Assembly: GCA_027622005.1 (NCBI GenBank)
Contig: JAQBZH010000015.1
Location: 1 to 57,518, forward strand
Reading direction: 5' to 3'
Origin: Bacteroidota bacterium
GTDB lineage: Bacteria > Bacteroidota > Rhodothermia > Rhodothermales > UBA10348
Length of the DNA: 57,518 bases
The translations under genes and the position numbers were made by a program. The notes beneath the pieces were generated by a model that had not been told where the DNA came from, searched no databases, and saw only the letters and a program-made list of their open reading frames with translations. Numbering within the stretch: the stretch's first letter is position 1; each line of letters opens with the position of its first letter. Below are positions 1 to 8,833 of the stretch, piece after piece.

Positions 1-500
<500 letters not shown>

Positions 501-569
501 ATCGGACCTGCGCATGAAGCAGCTTTTCAATAGTGAATCGGCCCTTGAGGCCCAGTTAAGTAAAAAATA

Positions 570-2186
570 ATGGCTCGGGAATCTGTAATCATATTTGACA
601 CCACCTTGCGCGACGGTGAGCAAGCTCCCGGAGCAGCCATGACGATTCCTGAAAAGGTCGAAATTGCGCATCACCTTTCAAGGCTCGGAGTCGATGTGAT
701 TGAGGCAGGATTTCCGATATCCTCACCCGCCCAATTCGAAGCCGTGCGCAGGATCGTAAATGAGGTAAAAGGCCCGACTATCTGCGCTCTTGCCCGCGCC
801 AAGACAGATGACATAGACGCAGCCGGAGAAGCTCTTGCGGGCGGTCTAAACACCCGTATTCACACCTTCATTGCGACTAGCGACATACATCTAAACGCGA
901 AATTTGCCGATTCCAAATACGGAAAAACGATAGAAGAAAAGCGCATCACCATCAAAAAAATGGCCGTAGACGCGATTTTGCACGCAAAAACGTACACCTC
1001 CGATGTCGAATTTAGCGCAGAGGATGCAGGGCGAACGGGCACGGCTTATTTATGTGAGGTCGTTCAGGCAGCTATCGACGCCGGAGCTACAACCATCAAT
1101 CTGCCCGACACTACCGGATATTGTATTTCCGATGAGTATGCAGAATTAATTCGAAGCGTCATGAGCGGCTGTTCCTTCGGAGCCAACGTCGTTTTCTCGA
1201 CGCACTGTCACGACGACCTCGGTTTGGCCGTTGCGAATTCGCTCAGTGGCGTGCAAGCGGGCGCTCGCCAGGTTGAATGCACGATTAACGGGATCGGAGA
1301 ACGGGCCGGAAACGCGGCACTAGAAGAAATTGCCATGGCCATTCTCGTACGCTCTGAACATTTTAACCTTACCACAAACGTAATCCCGAAAAACCTGACC
1401 CATCTGTCCAAAATAGTGTCGACGTTTTCAGGTTTTCAGGTGCAGTACAATAAGGCGATTGTGGGGAGAAATGCTTTCACTCACGAGGCTGGAATTCATC
1501 AGGATGGGGTCCTTAAGGCGCGTGAAACGTACGAAATTATGCGCGCAGAAGACGTCGGGCAGGATGTCCAAGCTATTCGATTGGGAAGGCATTCTGGCCG
1601 GCATGGATTGTTCAGCCGAATGGACAAGCTCGGCATAAGAATATCTCCCGGCGAAAAAGATCTTATTTATGATGAGTTCGTACGCCTAGCGGATCGAAAG
1701 AAAGAGATTAACGACACCGACTTATTTAACCTAGTCCACGAATACAAAAACGTGAAAACAGAACCTCACTACAAACTAGAACGCTTTCAGGTATCCGTTG
1801 GTACCGATAAAGAGCCCGAAGCCACGGTCCAGATTCGTGATTTAAAGCAGGATGAAGTGGTTGAAAAATCAGCAACTGGGGATGGCACCATTGATGCGCT
1901 CTACCGCGCAATTGATCACGCAGTAAATGAAGGTCATGACTTAGTGAGCTATTCCATTCGTTCGGTGTCCGAAGGGGCCGATGCATTTGGTGAAGTAACG
2001 GTCCTGATTAGCCTGGGTGGGCCGCTTTTCGCTGGTAAAGCCAGTAGTACCGACGTGATTCATGCCTCGGCAGAAGCCTATATGAATGCGCTCAACTCCC
2101 TAGCTGCGCATCGCGCGGAGGAAGAGTCCATTCAGTTTGTCGGAACCGGAATTATGCAAGCGTTTGGCAGCGGAACACCCGAATAA
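570..2186 (+). CDS. leuA: 2-isopropylmalate synthase
   Basis: Condenses acetyl-CoA with 2-oxoisovalerate, the committed step of leucine synthesis. The 538-residue product is close to the usual 500-560 residues. Residues 10-21 are DTTLRDGEQAPG, the signature of the HMGL-like TIM barrel with a metal-binding Asp. HCHDDLG near residue 212 supplies the His-x-His metal ligands. The last 140 or so residues match the LeuA regulatory dimer domain, so feedback inhibition by leucine is likely. The ATG at 570 places the catalytic signature at the expected distance. It lies 69 bases after leuB and 6 bases before leuC. Citramalate synthase is a less likely alternative given the leu neighbours. Confidence 0.95.
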   Translation: MARESVIIFDTTLRDGEQAPGAAMTIPEKVEIAHHLSRLGVDVIEAGFPISSPAQFEAVRRIVNEVKGPTICALARAKTDDIDAAGEALAGGLNTRIHTFIATSDIHLNAKFADSKYGKTIEEKRITIKKMAVDAILHAKTYTSDVEFSAEDAGRTGTAYLCEVVQAAIDAGATTINLPDTTGYCISDEYAELIRSVMSGCSFGANVVFSTHCHDDLGLAVANSLSGVQAGARQVECTINGIGERAGNAALEEIAMAILVRSEHFNLTTNVIPKNLTHLSKIVSTFSGFQVQYNKAIVGRNAFTHEAGIHQDGVLKARETYEIMRAEDVGQDVQAIRLGRHSGRHGLFSRMDKLGIRISPGEKDLIYDEFVRLADRKKEINDTDLFNLVHEYKNVKTEPHYKLERFQVSVGTDKEPEATVQIRDLKQDEVVEKSATGDGTIDALYRAIDHAVNEGHDLVSYSIRSVSEGADAFGEVTVLISLGGPLFAGKASSTDVIHASAEAYMNALNSLAAHRAEEESIQFVGTGIMQAFGSGTPE

Positions 2187-2192
2187 GGACCG

Positions 2193-3491
2193 ATGGCTCA
2201 GACTATCACCCAAAAAATATTAGCCCAACACTCGGGTAGATCCCGCGTCAATCCAGGCGAAAACATCTGGATCGATGTAGATATTTTGATGACCCATGAC
2301 GTGTGCGGTCCGCCTACTATAGACATTTTCAAGCGCGAATTCGGGGAGTCGGCCAAAGTCTGGGACAAAAACAAATTGGTGATTTTGCCCGATCACTACA
2401 TTTTTACCGAAGACCCTCACGCCCGGCGAAATATTGAGTTGCTTCGGGAATTTGCCAGTTTGCACGATCTGCCGCATTACTATGACGTGGGTACCAGTCG
2501 GTATAAAGGTGTGTGCCACATTGCATTAGCGGAAGAAGGATTCAATCGGCCGGGCAATGTGCTGTTTGGAACAGATAGTCATACCTGTACATCCGGAGCA
2601 TTCGGACTCTTTTCGACAGGAGTGGGAAATACGGATGCGGCTTTGATAATGGGTACGGGCAAGATCTGGGTGAAGGTACCGGACACTATGCGATTTGTGT
2701 TTGAGGGCGATCTACCGCCTTACCTCATGGCCAAGGATTTGATTTTGTCGGTCATTGGTGATATTGGATTCGAAGGAGGCACCTATAAGGCTCTGGAATT
2801 CGATGGGAAGGCCGTTTTCGATTTGTCTATGGAGGAGCGCATGACGCTAACCAACATGGCTATCGAGGCTGGGGGCAAAAACGGCATCATCGCCCCTGAT
2901 GAAAAAACCTTTGAATATGTTCGATCTCGGACCGATCACGCTTTTGAACCTGTTTATGGAGATCCTGGGGCTTCGTATTACTCGGAGCGAGTATACGACG
3001 TATCTAAAATGGAGCCTGTCGTCGCTAAACCCCACCGACCCGATAACCTCGCAAACGTATCTGAAGTGGCAGGCACACGGCTGGACCGGGCGTACATAGG
3101 AAGCTGCACGGGGGGCAAAATAGAAGATTTTATGGCGGCCGCGGCCATTCTGGAAGGCAACGAAGTGCGCGTGGATACCTTCGTGGTCCCAGCCAGCTCA
3201 GAAGTAACTCGGCAGCTCAGAGAACGGACCATGAACGGTAAGACGATCTGGCAGGTGTTTTTGGATGCCGGATGTAAAATGGGACACGCATCGTGCGGAG
3301 CTTGCCTCGGCGGCCCGGTCGATACGTTTGGGAGAGCCAACGGTACCGAAGTGGTCATATCTACCACAAATCGAAATTTTCCCGGACGGATGGGATCCAA
3401 ACTAGCGGCCGTTTACCTCGCATCGCCTCTAACGGTAGCCGCTTCGGCGCTCCATGGAACCATAACGGATCCCAGAGAGGTGTTAGTTTGA
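2193..3491 (+). CDS. leuC: 3-isopropylmalate dehydratase large subunit
   Basis: Large subunit of isopropylmalate isomerase, a cytoplasmic 4Fe-4S enzyme of the aconitase family that works as a LeuC-LeuD heterodimer. The cluster cysteines are visible in [11 protein letters not shown] (around residue 305) and CGACLGGP (around 368 and 371). [15 protein letters not shown] is another family block. At 432 residues it is nearer to the shorter, archaeal/HacA-like LeuC group than to the roughly 466-residue E. coli protein. It starts 6 bases after leuA, and its stop codon overlaps the leuD start. Homoaconitase is the main alternative; the leu context argues against it. Confidence 0.93.
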   Translation: MAQTITQKILAQHSGRSRVNPGENIWIDVDILMTHDVCGPPTIDIFKREFGESAKVWDKNKLVILPDHYIFTEDPHARRNIELLREFASLHDLPHYYDVGTSRYKGVCHIALAEEGFNRPGNVLFGTDSHTCTSGAFGLFSTGVGNTDAALIMGTGKIWVKVPDTMRFVFEGDLPPYLMAKDLILSVIGDIGFEGGTYKALEFDGKAVFDLSMEERMTLTNMAIEAGGKNGIIAPDEKTFEYVRSRTDHAFEPVYGDPGASYYSERVYDVSKMEPVVAKPHRPDNLANVSEVAGTRLDRAYIGSCTGGKIEDFMAAAAILEGNEVRVDTFVVPASSEVTRQLRERTMNGKTIWQVFLDAGCKMGHASCGACLGGPVDTFGRANGTEVVISTTNRNFPGRMGSKLAAVYLASPLTVAASALHGTITDPREVLV

Positions 3492-4048
3492 AAGATATTA
3501 TTCACGGGAAGGCCTATGTGGTCGGGGACTCGATTGACACGGATCAGATTATCCCGGCCGTTCACCTTGTTTATAGTATGAAAATCCCGGAAGAGCGGCA
3601 GTTTTATGGTCGTTATGCCTTATGTGGGCTGCCAGAAACGAGTCAGGGACTTCCGGCCGGAAACATCCCTTTTACCGCGCCCGACCGGTTCAAGAGCGAC
3701 TTTACTTTTGTAATCGCTGGGACGAACTTTGGATGTGGGTCTTCGAGAGAACACGCCCCGTTCGCATTGCAAGAAGCAGGAGCTGAGGTGGTTATCGCCG
3801 AATCGTTTGCACGCATTTTTTATCGCAATGCGGTGGACGGCGGCTTTGTCATTCCTTTTGAGTCCCGGGCGCGGCTAATTGAACAAATTCGTACCGGAGA
3901 TGTCCTCACTCTCGACACGCGAACAGGCGTGTTGCTGAATGTGACTACCGATACCGAATATTTGCTTGACCCGCTTGGGGATATCGCTGAAATCTTGAAG
4001 TGCGGAAACGTGTTTGAATATGCCAGACGAGCCGGGATGATGGCCTAA
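3488..4048 (+). CDS. leuD: 3-isopropylmalate dehydratase small subunit
   Basis: Swivel-domain partner of LeuC. The frame stays open upstream to 3293, but that part lies inside leuC and reads as unrelated sequence. The TTG at 3488 is the better start: it overlaps the leuC stop as TTGA, and AGAGAGG at 3474-3480 sits 7 bases upstream as a ribosome-binding site. This gives 186 residues, a normal length for LeuD. The product opens [13 protein letters not shown], continues with SIDTDQIIP, the substrate-binding start typical of the short LeuD group, and has [12 protein letters not shown] in the middle. Translation is probably coupled to leuC. No clear terminator follows. Confidence 0.92.
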   Translation: MKDIIHGKAYVVGDSIDTDQIIPAVHLVYSMKIPEERQFYGRYALCGLPETSQGLPAGNIPFTAPDRFKSDFTFVIAGTNFGCGSSREHAPFALQEAGAEVVIAESFARIFYRNAVDGGFVIPFESRARLIEQIRTGDVLTLDTRTGVLLNVTTDTEYLLDPLGDIAEILKCGNVFEYARRAGMMA

Positions 4049-4082
4049 ATCATTTTAGATTCGTATGAAGTTTGAAAAATGG

Positions 4083-4112
4083 TTGATAAAATCGGTGGTT
4101 TTGACGTATTAT
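4083..4112 (+). promoter_or_regulatory. Predicted sigma-70-like promoter of the arginine operon
   Basis: TTGATA at 4083-4088 (5 of 6 to TTGACA), an 18-base spacer, and TATTAT at 4107-4112 (5 of 6 to TATAAT). Transcription would begin near 4119, only about two bases before the ATG of the arginine leader peptide at 4121, so the leader transcript would be nearly leaderless. Read by eye only. Confidence 0.55.
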
Positions 4113-4120
4113 TCGATCTT

Positions 4121-4216
4121 ATGATTATTACCGCCCAAAGTACTACCAGTTTTCGTCGACGAATCCGACAGATATCCTCCGGGGTATGCGGATTCGTTGC
4201 AAGTGCGGTAGCCTGA
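4121..4216 (+). CDS. Arginine leader peptide of an attenuator (31 aa)
   Basis: A 31-codon open frame, ATG 4121 to TGA 4214-4216, in the 260-base gap between leuD and argG. Residues 11-16 are FRRRIR: four arginines within five codons (CGT 4154, CGA 4157, CGA 4160, CGA 4166) and none elsewhere. An intrinsic terminator begins 28 bases after the stop, and the genes that follow make arginine. This is the layout of a ribosome-stalling leader peptide, as known for trp, his and leu operons of other bacteria. A shortage of charged tRNA-Arg would stall the ribosome on codons 12-16. The peptide itself probably has no further function. I do not recall this leader being described. Confidence 0.75.
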   Translation: MIITAQSTTSFRRRIRQISSGVCGFVASAVA

Positions 4217-4258
4217 TGTAGCCCTTTTACGTCAACCGATTCAAGCGCCGATCCGTAT
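4160..4258 (+). promoter_or_regulatory. Attenuator RNA: Arg-codon stem and competing antiterminator
   Basis: Two mutually exclusive pairings can be read. Arm A, cgaatccg at 4160-4167, lies on the Arg codons and pairs perfectly with arm B, cggattcg at 4189-4196. Arm B extended to 4186-4196 can instead pair with 4249-4258 (cgatccgtat) by 10 base pairs, with one G-U and one bulged base (4194). That second pairing takes the loop and the two top bases of the 5' arm of the terminator at 4244-4270. A ribosome stalled on the Arg codons would cover arm A and free arm B to form the antiterminator. Pairings were found by eye, without energy calculation. Confidence 0.6.
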
Positions 4259-4280
4259 GGAACCGGCGCTTTTTTTATTT
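4244..4280 (+). terminator. Intrinsic terminator before argG (attenuator)
   Basis: AGCGCCG at 4244-4250 and CGGCGCT at 4264-4270 form a perfect 7-bp GC-rich stem with a 13-base loop, followed directly by a T run (4270-4276, then A and more T). It ends 29 bases before the argG ATG, downstream of the arginine leader peptide. Confidence 0.85.
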
Positions 4281-4308
4281 CTTCGAGTTTGTTTAACACC
4301 ATTTTGCC

Positions 4309-5514
4309 ATGTCTATTGTAGTTGCCTTTAGCGGCGGTCTCGACACGTCTTTTTGTGTTCCCTATCTGAGGGAAGAGCACAACGTTCCAGTCTATACCGT
4401 TACTGTAAACACGGGCGGAATCAGCGCAGAAGAATGCAAGCAAATAGAGCTTCGGGCCATTGAATTGGGATCTGCAGGCCACTATTTGGTGGATGCCCGG
4501 AACGAACTTTTTGACCGCTCCTTACAGTATTTAATTAAAGGCAACGTGCTTCGCGGTGATGTCTATCCTCTTTGTGTCGGCCCGGATCGGGTCGTGCAGG
4601 CTAAGGCGTTAGTCGAAACGGCGCGCAAACTAGGGTCCCGGGTCGTGGCCCATGGATCAACTGGGGCCGGAAACGACCAGATTCGATTCGATGTCGCTCT
4701 ATCGGTACTTGGAGATGATCTGACCATTTTGACCCCGATTCGGGACTTGGGCCTTACAAGGGAATACACGACCAACTGGTTGAAGGAGAGAGGGTACGCC
4801 GTATCCGCATCGACAACGACCTATTCCATCAATACGGGACTTTGGGGCACAACCGTCGGGGGTAAAGAGACTTTATCAACCGAAAAACCGCTTCCTGACA
4901 GTGCGTGGCCGACTCCATCACCCAAAGATTCTCCTGATGAAGAACAGGTCGTAGTAATCGGATTTGAAAAAGGAATTCCTTCGAGTCTTAACGGCTCCAA
5001 AATGTCCCCGGTAGACCTGATTGAAGCGCTCAATGGCCTCGGAGAAGCCCATGGGATTGGACGTGCCATCCACGTTGGCGACACCATATTGGGCATCAAA
5101 GGGCGAGTCGGGTTTCAAGCAGCAGCTGCAGCCATTCTGATTCCCGCCCACCGCGAACTCGAAAAGACGGTTTTGTCGCGTTGGCAACAATATCACAAAG
5201 CGCAGCTGGGTAATTTTTACGGGATGATGATGCACGAGGCGCAATATTTTGATCCGTGTCTTCGTGACATCGAAGCCTTTCTCGACTCCTCGCAGGAAAC
5301 GGTATCAGGAACGGTTTCCGTAGGTCTTTACAAAGGAAATGTGAGTATTCAGGGGACTTCGAGTCCTTATTCACTCTTCGATACCGGAGTCGCCACATAT
5401 GGCGAAAGTAATCAATTGTGGGATGGGCGAGACGCTAGAGGGTTCGCGCGCATTCTTGGCCTTCAGTCACTTTTAACCCATCGAGTTCGCTCCGCAACAG
5501 CCCCAAAGCCATGA
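4309..5514 (+). CDS. argG: Argininosuccinate synthase
   Basis: Joins citrulline and aspartate with ATP in the cytoplasm; seventh step of arginine synthesis. The 401-residue length is normal. AFSGGLDTSF near residue 6 is the ATP-pyrophosphatase loop; HGSTGAGNDQIRFD near residue 118 is the conserved citrulline/aspartate-binding block; YSINTGLWG is further family signature. The ATG at 4309 lies just after the leader terminator, so expression should depend on readthrough at the attenuator. Its stop overlaps the next gene as ATGA. First structural gene of the operon, as in many Bacteroidota except that a GNAT acyltransferase gene often precedes it there. Confidence 0.95.
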   Translation: MSIVVAFSGGLDTSFCVPYLREEHNVPVYTVTVNTGGISAEECKQIELRAIELGSAGHYLVDARNELFDRSLQYLIKGNVLRGDVYPLCVGPDRVVQAKALVETARKLGSRVVAHGSTGAGNDQIRFDVALSVLGDDLTILTPIRDLGLTREYTTNWLKERGYAVSASTTTYSINTGLWGTTVGGKETLSTEKPLPDSAWPTPSPKDSPDEEQVVVIGFEKGIPSSLNGSKMSPVDLIEALNGLGEAHGIGRAIHVGDTILGIKGRVGFQAAAAAILIPAHRELEKTVLSRWQQYHKAQLGNFYGMMMHEAQYFDPCLRDIEAFLDSSQETVSGTVSVGLYKGNVSIQGTSSPYSLFDTGVATYGESNQLWDGRDARGFARILGLQSLLTHRVRSATAPKP

Positions 5515-6581
5515 CGAAAATGAATACCATGCCGGTAACTTATGTTTGTTCGACCGCCGCAAAAACGGGATTGGACAAGGATATTACTGTATCAGACTAT
5601 GTGGTTGCACAAGAAGGCTACTGTATCGTGGTTGAAGCCCTCGAGTCAAAAGCCATTTATAATCAGATCGAATGCTCAGACGGCGAATTCCGGACGATTG
5701 CCAAAGGAGATATTTTTGTTGGCGTCCTGGGCGAAAGAAAAGCGCTAAAAGGATATAGTGGGCAAGTCCCACGCATTGCGTTTCCCGGCGATACGCTCAA
5801 CGTACTCAATTTGGGCGGGATTATCGGGAATTGCACGTCCGACCACCCCGCGCTTGGCCCTGCGCTCAGAGTCAAAGTGATCGGCGCTGCCATGGTTCAA
5901 TCCGAAGGAATGTGGGTTCATGCCCGTTTGCAGGATCATGCATTACCCGAAGTGGAGAATTTGACCAAGTCTGTTCCGCTCATTTTTGTGAGCGGTACTG
6001 CAATGGACACCGGCAAAACCTGGGCTTGCTGCGAATTGGTTCAGCGTTTAACCAATAAGGGATATCGGGTAGCCGCTGCCAAGGCAACGGGCGCATCGCT
6101 CATGCGGGATGTCCGGTTGATAGAACGCCACGGCGCCGTCGCGATCGCAACATTTACAGACACCGGAATCGTGTGTACGGCGTCTAAAACCATGGCTAAA
6201 AACGTTAAAGGCATCATCCATCACTTGTGTACGACGTCGGATCCCGATGTGATTGTGATTGAGCTGGGAGACGGTATTATCGGATACTATGGGGTTGATG
6301 AACTGTTGCAGGACAAGGAGTTGCAGTCTTTTTGTGTGGCGCATATCGTTACCGGAGTAGATCTCGCCGGAATCTGGGCTGCCCAGACGTTGTTCAAAGA
6401 TCGATATCATGCGAATATTGCATTGGTCACCGGACCCGTTACCGACAATGGCGTCGGACGGCAATACATCCGACAGGTTATGGGTATTCCGGCCATCAAT
6501 GCCCGCGAAGATCCGCAGGAAATGGGAGACCTTATCGCGACCTATTTGCCACCTCCTGCCGTCCGTGAGGTAGTGGCATGA
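5511..6581 (+). CDS. Unidentified P-loop protein inside the arginine operon
   Basis: A 356-residue protein I cannot assign to a named family. It overlaps argG by ATGA at its start and argC by ATGA at its end, so it is translated as part of the arginine operon. Residues 1-150 look beta-rich with no known motif. From about residue 158 there is a P-loop, SGTAMDTGKTWAC (GxxxDTGKT), then KATGASLMRDVRLIERHGA and VIVIELGDGIIGYYG. This resembles the BioD/CobQ/DUF1611 class of P-loop enzymes, which phosphorylate or ligate small molecules. No signal peptide or membrane segment is seen, so it is probably cytoplasmic. Its place in the operon suggests a step or control function in arginine synthesis, but nothing in the sequence proves it. 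Confidence 0.6.
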   Translation: MTKMNTMPVTYVCSTAAKTGLDKDITVSDYVVAQEGYCIVVEALESKAIYNQIECSDGEFRTIAKGDIFVGVLGERKALKGYSGQVPRIAFPGDTLNVLNLGGIIGNCTSDHPALGPALRVKVIGAAMVQSEGMWVHARLQDHALPEVENLTKSVPLIFVSGTAMDTGKTWACCELVQRLTNKGYRVAAAKATGASLMRDVRLIERHGAVAIATFTDTGIVCTASKTMAKNVKGIIHHLCTTSDPDVIVIELGDGIIGYYGVDELLQDKELQSFCVAHIVTGVDLAGIWAAQTLFKDRYHANIALVTGPVTDNGVGRQYIRQVMGIPAINAREDPQEMGDLIATYLPPPAVREVVA

Positions 6582-7567
6582 TCAAGGTCGGGATTCTTCA
6601 TGGGGCTGGTTATGTCGGCAGAAAGCTGATAGAACAGGTATTGGCTCATCCGGCCATGCGTTTGGATGCCGTTACGAGTCGGTCGCATGAAAATCAACCT
6701 ATCTGGACCGCTCATTCTCATTTGAGAGGGAGGACGGACTTGTTGTTTACAGCAAATATTTCCTCCTCCTCGCTCGATCTCGTATTTGTGGCGGCTGGTC
6801 ATGGACAAGGGGCCAAAGCGGTGTGTGAACTGCTGGATAAAGGGTTTGAAGGCTTGATCGTCGACATGAGCGCCGATTTCCGTATCAAAGACGCAGCGAC
6901 GTATCAACAACGCTATGGAGCTCCTCACCCACGGCCTGAGTTGCTCAAAACTGCCTGGTACGGTATGCCTGAGATTACAGGCCCCCCACCCGCAGGCACT
7001 CGGTTAATCGCGAACCCCGGATGTTTTGCTTCTGCGCTATCCTTAGCTCTTTATCCGCTTTCTAAAGCAGGGATTACGAACAAGGTGGCGGTCACGGCGC
7101 TGACCGGAGCAAGTGGGTCTGGAGCGATTGCCAAAGACACGACGCACTTTCCCAGCCGAAATGGCAACGTAAAAGCTTACAAAGTTTTTGAACACCAGCA
7201 CGAAGCCGAAATCGATCAAATGGCCCCGGGAGTCGATTATTCCTTTGTACCCATTTCGGGTCCATGGACCGATGGGATATGGGGCGTGGCGCAGCTAGAT
7301 TTGGGTGCCGGATCGACCCTCCAAATAGCTAATCTGTTTCAATCGGCTTATGGGGATTGTCCTCTCGTTCGCCTTTGGCCTGACCAGCTACCTGAACTCC
7401 ACTATAGTGTCGGATCGCCCTTTACCGATATAGGTTGGATCCAAAAAGAGGGCCAAGTAGCGATCGGGTTTGCAATCGACAATTTATTAAAAGGGGCTGC
7501 GTCGCAGGCCATTCAAAATGTCAATTTGGCGCTCGGAATGGATCAAACCACCGGATTGCTACCTTAA
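6578..7567 (+). CDS. argC: N-acetyl(acyl)-gamma-glutamyl-phosphate reductase
   Basis: NADPH-dependent reduction of acylglutamyl phosphate to the semialdehyde. The 329 residues begin with a Rossmann nucleotide loop, GILHGAGYVGRKL. The catalytic cysteine is in NPGCFASA (about residue 149), and the general-base histidine is in EHQHEAEI (about 207-209). The block TGASGSG plus DTTHFPSRNGNV resembles the ArgC group of Bacteroidota and the LysY group more than E. coli ArgC. Start ATG 6578 overlaps the previous stop by 4 bases. Whether the acyl group is acetyl or succinyl cannot be read from this protein. Confidence 0.92.
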   Translation: MIKVGILHGAGYVGRKLIEQVLAHPAMRLDAVTSRSHENQPIWTAHSHLRGRTDLLFTANISSSSLDLVFVAAGHGQGAKAVCELLDKGFEGLIVDMSADFRIKDAATYQQRYGAPHPRPELLKTAWYGMPEITGPPPAGTRLIANPGCFASALSLALYPLSKAGITNKVAVTALTGASGSGAIAKDTTHFPSRNGNVKAYKVFEHQHEAEIDQMAPGVDYSFVPISGPWTDGIWGVAQLDLGAGSTLQIANLFQSAYGDCPLVRLWPDQLPELHYSVGSPFTDIGWIQKEGQVAIGFAIDNLLKGAASQAIQNVNLALGMDQTTGLLP

Positions 7568-7651
7568 CAAACACGGGTGCATAACCGCACTCTAACCGCA
7601 CGGACTTCAGAAAGACCTCAGTTTTAATTAAATCCGAAATTAACCACTGTC

Positions 7652-8833
7652 ATGACTTCAGCAGAATGGATGGAATTGGAAGATGCTACGCAGCTCAACA
7701 CCTATCGAAAATGGCCCATTTCTCTCGAATCGGGTAAAGGCGCTTGGGTTGTAGACACGGACGGCAATCGATACTTGGACCTTTATGGTGGCCATTGTGT
7801 CGTGTTTATGGGGCACAATCATCCGGTGGTAGTACAGGCGGTAAAGGATCAATCCGATAAGCTCTTGTTTTATTCGAACGCGGTTTATTCTCCCGTTCGC
7901 GCCCGGGCCTCTGCTGCCTTGGCCGCTCTGTCTCCAAAGGGAATGGGGAATATTTTTTTCATTAATTCGGGAGCCGAGGCCAACGAAACGGCCATGAAAA
8001 TCGCGCGGAAAGCGACAGGCCGTTCAGGCATCGTGGCTATGGAAGGGGATTTTCACGGAAGGTCGCTCGGAGCCTTGTCGGTCACCTGGCAAGCCGCCTA
8101 TCGGAAGGCACATGAGTCTTCCTTCGGGCCCGTCACTTTCGTGCCTTTTGGGGACACGGAACGGGCGTGTCAAGTGATCAAAGAAACCCTACCTGCGGCC
8201 GTCATTATTGAACCTATTCAATCGACGGCGGGCATGCGGACCGCACCAGCGTCGTTTTTTCAGGCGGTGGCTAAGGCCTGCAAGGAAGCCGGTTCAATGC
8301 TCATCATGGATGAGGTCCAATCGGGGATTGGCCGCACGGGCGCATTTACTTACAGTGAAGTGGTTGGGATAGAGCCCGATATGATCACGCTTGCCAAAAG
8401 TCTGGGCGGCGGTGTTCCTGTAGGCGCCGTTTTGATTCGGGACGAAGTGGCAGCAACCGTCAATTATGGTGATCAGGGGACGACTTTCGGTGGGGCGCCG
8501 CTCGCAATGGCTGCCGTTGAAGCCGCCCTCAAGGTATTGGTTGATGAAAATCTAACCGAACGCTCGGTCCAAATTTATGACCTTTTTGAAAAGGGATGTA
8601 CGGATCGTGGACTCCGCATTCAAGGGGCGGGCTGTTTGATCGGGATCGACTTTGGACAACCCATCGCTTCCTTCATAACGAGTTTTCGGGAAAAAGGCAT
8701 CCTGGTTGGCGGTTCGACGGACCCCAATATTATGCGTTTAATGCCTCCAGGTGTCGTAACGGACCAGGAAATCGATTCGTTTTTTGCCATACTGGATGAA
8801 ATAATGGCTTCCAAGCTGGAGGAAGTAGCCTAA
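7652..8833 (+). CDS. argD: N-acetyl(acyl)ornithine aminotransferase
   Basis: PLP-dependent class III aminotransferase that turns acylglutamate semialdehyde into acylornithine, with glutamate as donor. The 393-residue length is typical. GAEANETAMKIARK near residue 108 is the cofactor phosphate region, IMDEVQSGIGRTG near 218 holds the PLP-ring aspartate, and ITLAKSLGGGVPVGA near 245 holds the Schiff-base lysine (about K249). It follows argC after 84 bases, the widest gap in the operon; I see no hairpin or promoter there. The stop TAA shares a base with the argF' start (TAATG), so the two are probably coupled. Confidence 0.92.
   Translation: MTSAEWMELEDATQLNTYRKWPISLESGKGAWVVDTDGNRYLDLYGGHCVVFMGHNHPVVVQAVKDQSDKLLFYSNAVYSPVRARASAALAALSPKGMGNIFFINSGAEANETAMKIARKATGRSGIVAMEGDFHGRSLGALSVTWQAAYRKAHESSFGPVTFVPFGDTERACQVIKETLPAAVIIEPIQSTAGMRTAPASFFQAVAKACKEAGSMLIMDEVQSGIGRTGAFTYSEVVGIEPDMITLAKSLGGGVPVGAVLIRDEVAATVNYGDQGTTFGGAPLAMAAVEAALKVLVDENLTERSVQIYDLFEKGCTDRGLRIQGAGCLIGIDFGQPIASFITSFREKGILVGGSTDPNIMRLMPPGVVTDQEIDSFFAILDEIMASKLEEVA

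Noticed and set aside
3293-3487. Upstream extension of leuD to the first ATG of its frame
   Set aside because: It lies wholly inside leuC in another frame and shows no LeuD similarity; the TTG at 3488 has a good ribosome-binding site and overlaps the leuC stop.
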